Source: an uncultured Actinomycetes bacterium (GTDB taxonomy: Bacteria > Actinomycetota > Actinomycetes > Mycobacteriales > Mycobacteriaceae). From it: a stretch of DNA of 6,550 nt. The stretch is taken from positions 1 to 6,550 of the forward strand of contig CAIWCQ010000359.1 of NCBI GenBank assembly GCA_903911165.1, given 5' to 3'. This document shows, in pieces, positions 5,830-6,550 of the stretch (position 1 is the first letter of the stretch; every line of letters begins with the position of its first letter). The notes beneath the pieces were generated by a model. That model searched no databases. It saw nothing but the letters and a program-made list of their open reading frames with translations, and had not been told where the DNA came from. A program made the translations under genes and the position numbers.

Positions 5830-6550
5830 GCCCGCCGGAACCCGTCTACATCCTCGGCGCGGGCATGCACCCGTGGGGCAAGTGGGGCCGCGACTTCACC
5901 GAGTACGGCGTCGTCGCCGCCCGCGCCGCCCTGCGCGACGCCGGGATGGACTGGCAACAGATCCAACTCGTCGCCGGCGCGGACACCATCCGCAACGGCT
6001 ACCCCGGCTTCGTCGCCGGCGCGACCTTCGCCCAGAAACTGGGCTGGACCGGCATCCCGGTGTCGTCGAGTTACGCGGCGTGCGCGTCGGGGTCCCAAGC
6101 CCTGCAGTCGGCACGCGCACAGATCCTGGCCGGGATGTGTGATGTGGCCTTGGTCATCGGTGCCGACACCACACCGAAGGGGTTCTTCGCCCCGGTCGGC
6201 GGGGAACGCCGCGATGATCCGGACTGGCAGCGCTTCCACCTCATCGGTGCCACCAACACCGTGTACTTCGCACTGCTGGCGCGACGCCGGATGGATCTCT
6301 ACGGCGCCACGACGGAGGACTTCGCCGCGGTGAAGGTGAAGAACTCCCGCCACGGCCTGTCCAACCCGAATGCGCGCTACCGCAAGGAATCGTCGGTCGA
6401 GGACGTCCAAGCCAGCCCGGTGGTCTCCGATCCGCTCCGACTGCTGGACATCTGCGCCACCTCCGACGGTGCGGCCGCACTGATCGTGGCCAGTAAGTCC
6501 TTCGCGGAGAAGCATCTCGGATCGCTGGCCGGTGTGCCGTCGGTGCGCGC
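5826..6550 (+). CDS. thiolase-superfamily 'lipid-transfer' protein (SCP-x/Ltp type), 3' end cut by window
   Basis: ATG at 5826 overlaps the DUF35 stop as ATGA; 241 full codons follow with no stop before the window edge. The product is an SCP-x thiolase-like protein, annotated in mycobacteria as non-specific lipid-transfer protein although it is an enzyme fold. It starts PVYILGAGMHPWGKWG. The nucleophile loop SSYAACASGSQAL places C86 at the thiolase acyl-binding cysteine position. Further conserved stretches are VIGADTTPKGFF (110-121), KNSRHGLSNPNARYR (172-186) and DICATSDGAAALI (208-220), which contains C210. The C-terminal His and Cys of true thiolases lie beyond the window, so the choice between thiolase, aldolase (as Ltp2) and other chemistry cannot be made. 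It likely forms a complex with the DUF35 protein. It matches M. tuberculosis Rv1627c as I recall it; the family's usual length is about 390-400 residues. Confidence 0.93.
   Translation, partial: MSPPEPVYILGAGMHPWGKWGRDFTEYGVVAARAALRDAGMDWQQIQLVAGADTIRNGYPGFVAGATFAQKLGWTGIPVSSSYAACASGSQALQSARAQILAGMCDVALVIGADTTPKGFFAPVGGERRDDPDWQRFHLIGATNTVYFALLARRRMDLYGATTEDFAAVKVKNSRHGLSNPNARYRKESSVEDVQASPVVSDPLRLLDICATSDGAAALIVASKSFAEKHLGSLAGVPSVR

Noticed and set aside
5805..6515. Minus-strand open frame of 236 codons opposite the thiolase-like gene
   Set aside because: The plus strand gives a well-conserved protein with a proper ribosome-binding site; the minus frame is a high-GC shadow.

Overview
The window is high-GC DNA from an actinobacterium, almost certainly a non-tuberculous Mycobacterium or Mycolicibacterium. 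The translated RpsA, PolA, zinc-ribbon and thiolase-like products read as close relatives of M. tuberculosis proteins, recalled from memory without a database search as Rv1630, Rv1629, Rv1628c and Rv1627c. The chromosomal order is the same, seen here in reverse orientation. Coding density is very high and the longest non-coding stretch is about 147 bases.

Layout from left to right. Bases 1-412 hold the 5' part of rpsA (ribosomal protein S1) on the minus strand. A 147-base divergent spacer separates it from a PrsW-family intramembrane protease on the plus strand (560-1720). That gene converges, 19 bases apart, with a small PAPS-type sulfotransferase on the minus strand (1740-2549). A 121-base spacer then leads to complete polA on the minus strand (2671-5355). 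Only 33 bases separate polA from a divergent plus-strand pair: a DUF35 zinc-ribbon/OB-fold protein (5389-5829) and an ATGA-overlapping thiolase-like 'lipid-transfer' protein (from 5826, cut by the window end).

The flanking genes are conserved housekeeping (translation, DNA repair) plus an acyl-CoA enzyme pair. The protease and sulfotransferase lie between polA and rpsA, which are direct neighbours in M. tuberculosis, so they form a lineage-variable two-gene cassette.

Four observations stand out. First, the RpsA N-terminus carries an in-frame 18-bp tandem repeat that adds 24 Pro/Ser/Thr-rich residues compared with M. tuberculosis S1. Second, three genes (prsW-like, polA, DUF35) show the same geometry of a TANNNT -10 hexamer, six bases, then GTG, which predicts leaderless transcripts. 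Third, polA and the DUF35 gene share a 33-bp divergent control region with a palindrome centred on the DUF35 -10 box. Fourth, the PrsW protein has a long soluble C-terminal tail of unknown role. I found no RNA gene, CRISPR array, insertion sequence or convincing intrinsic terminator. I did not find a wholly new system; the points above are unusual details of mostly familiar genes.
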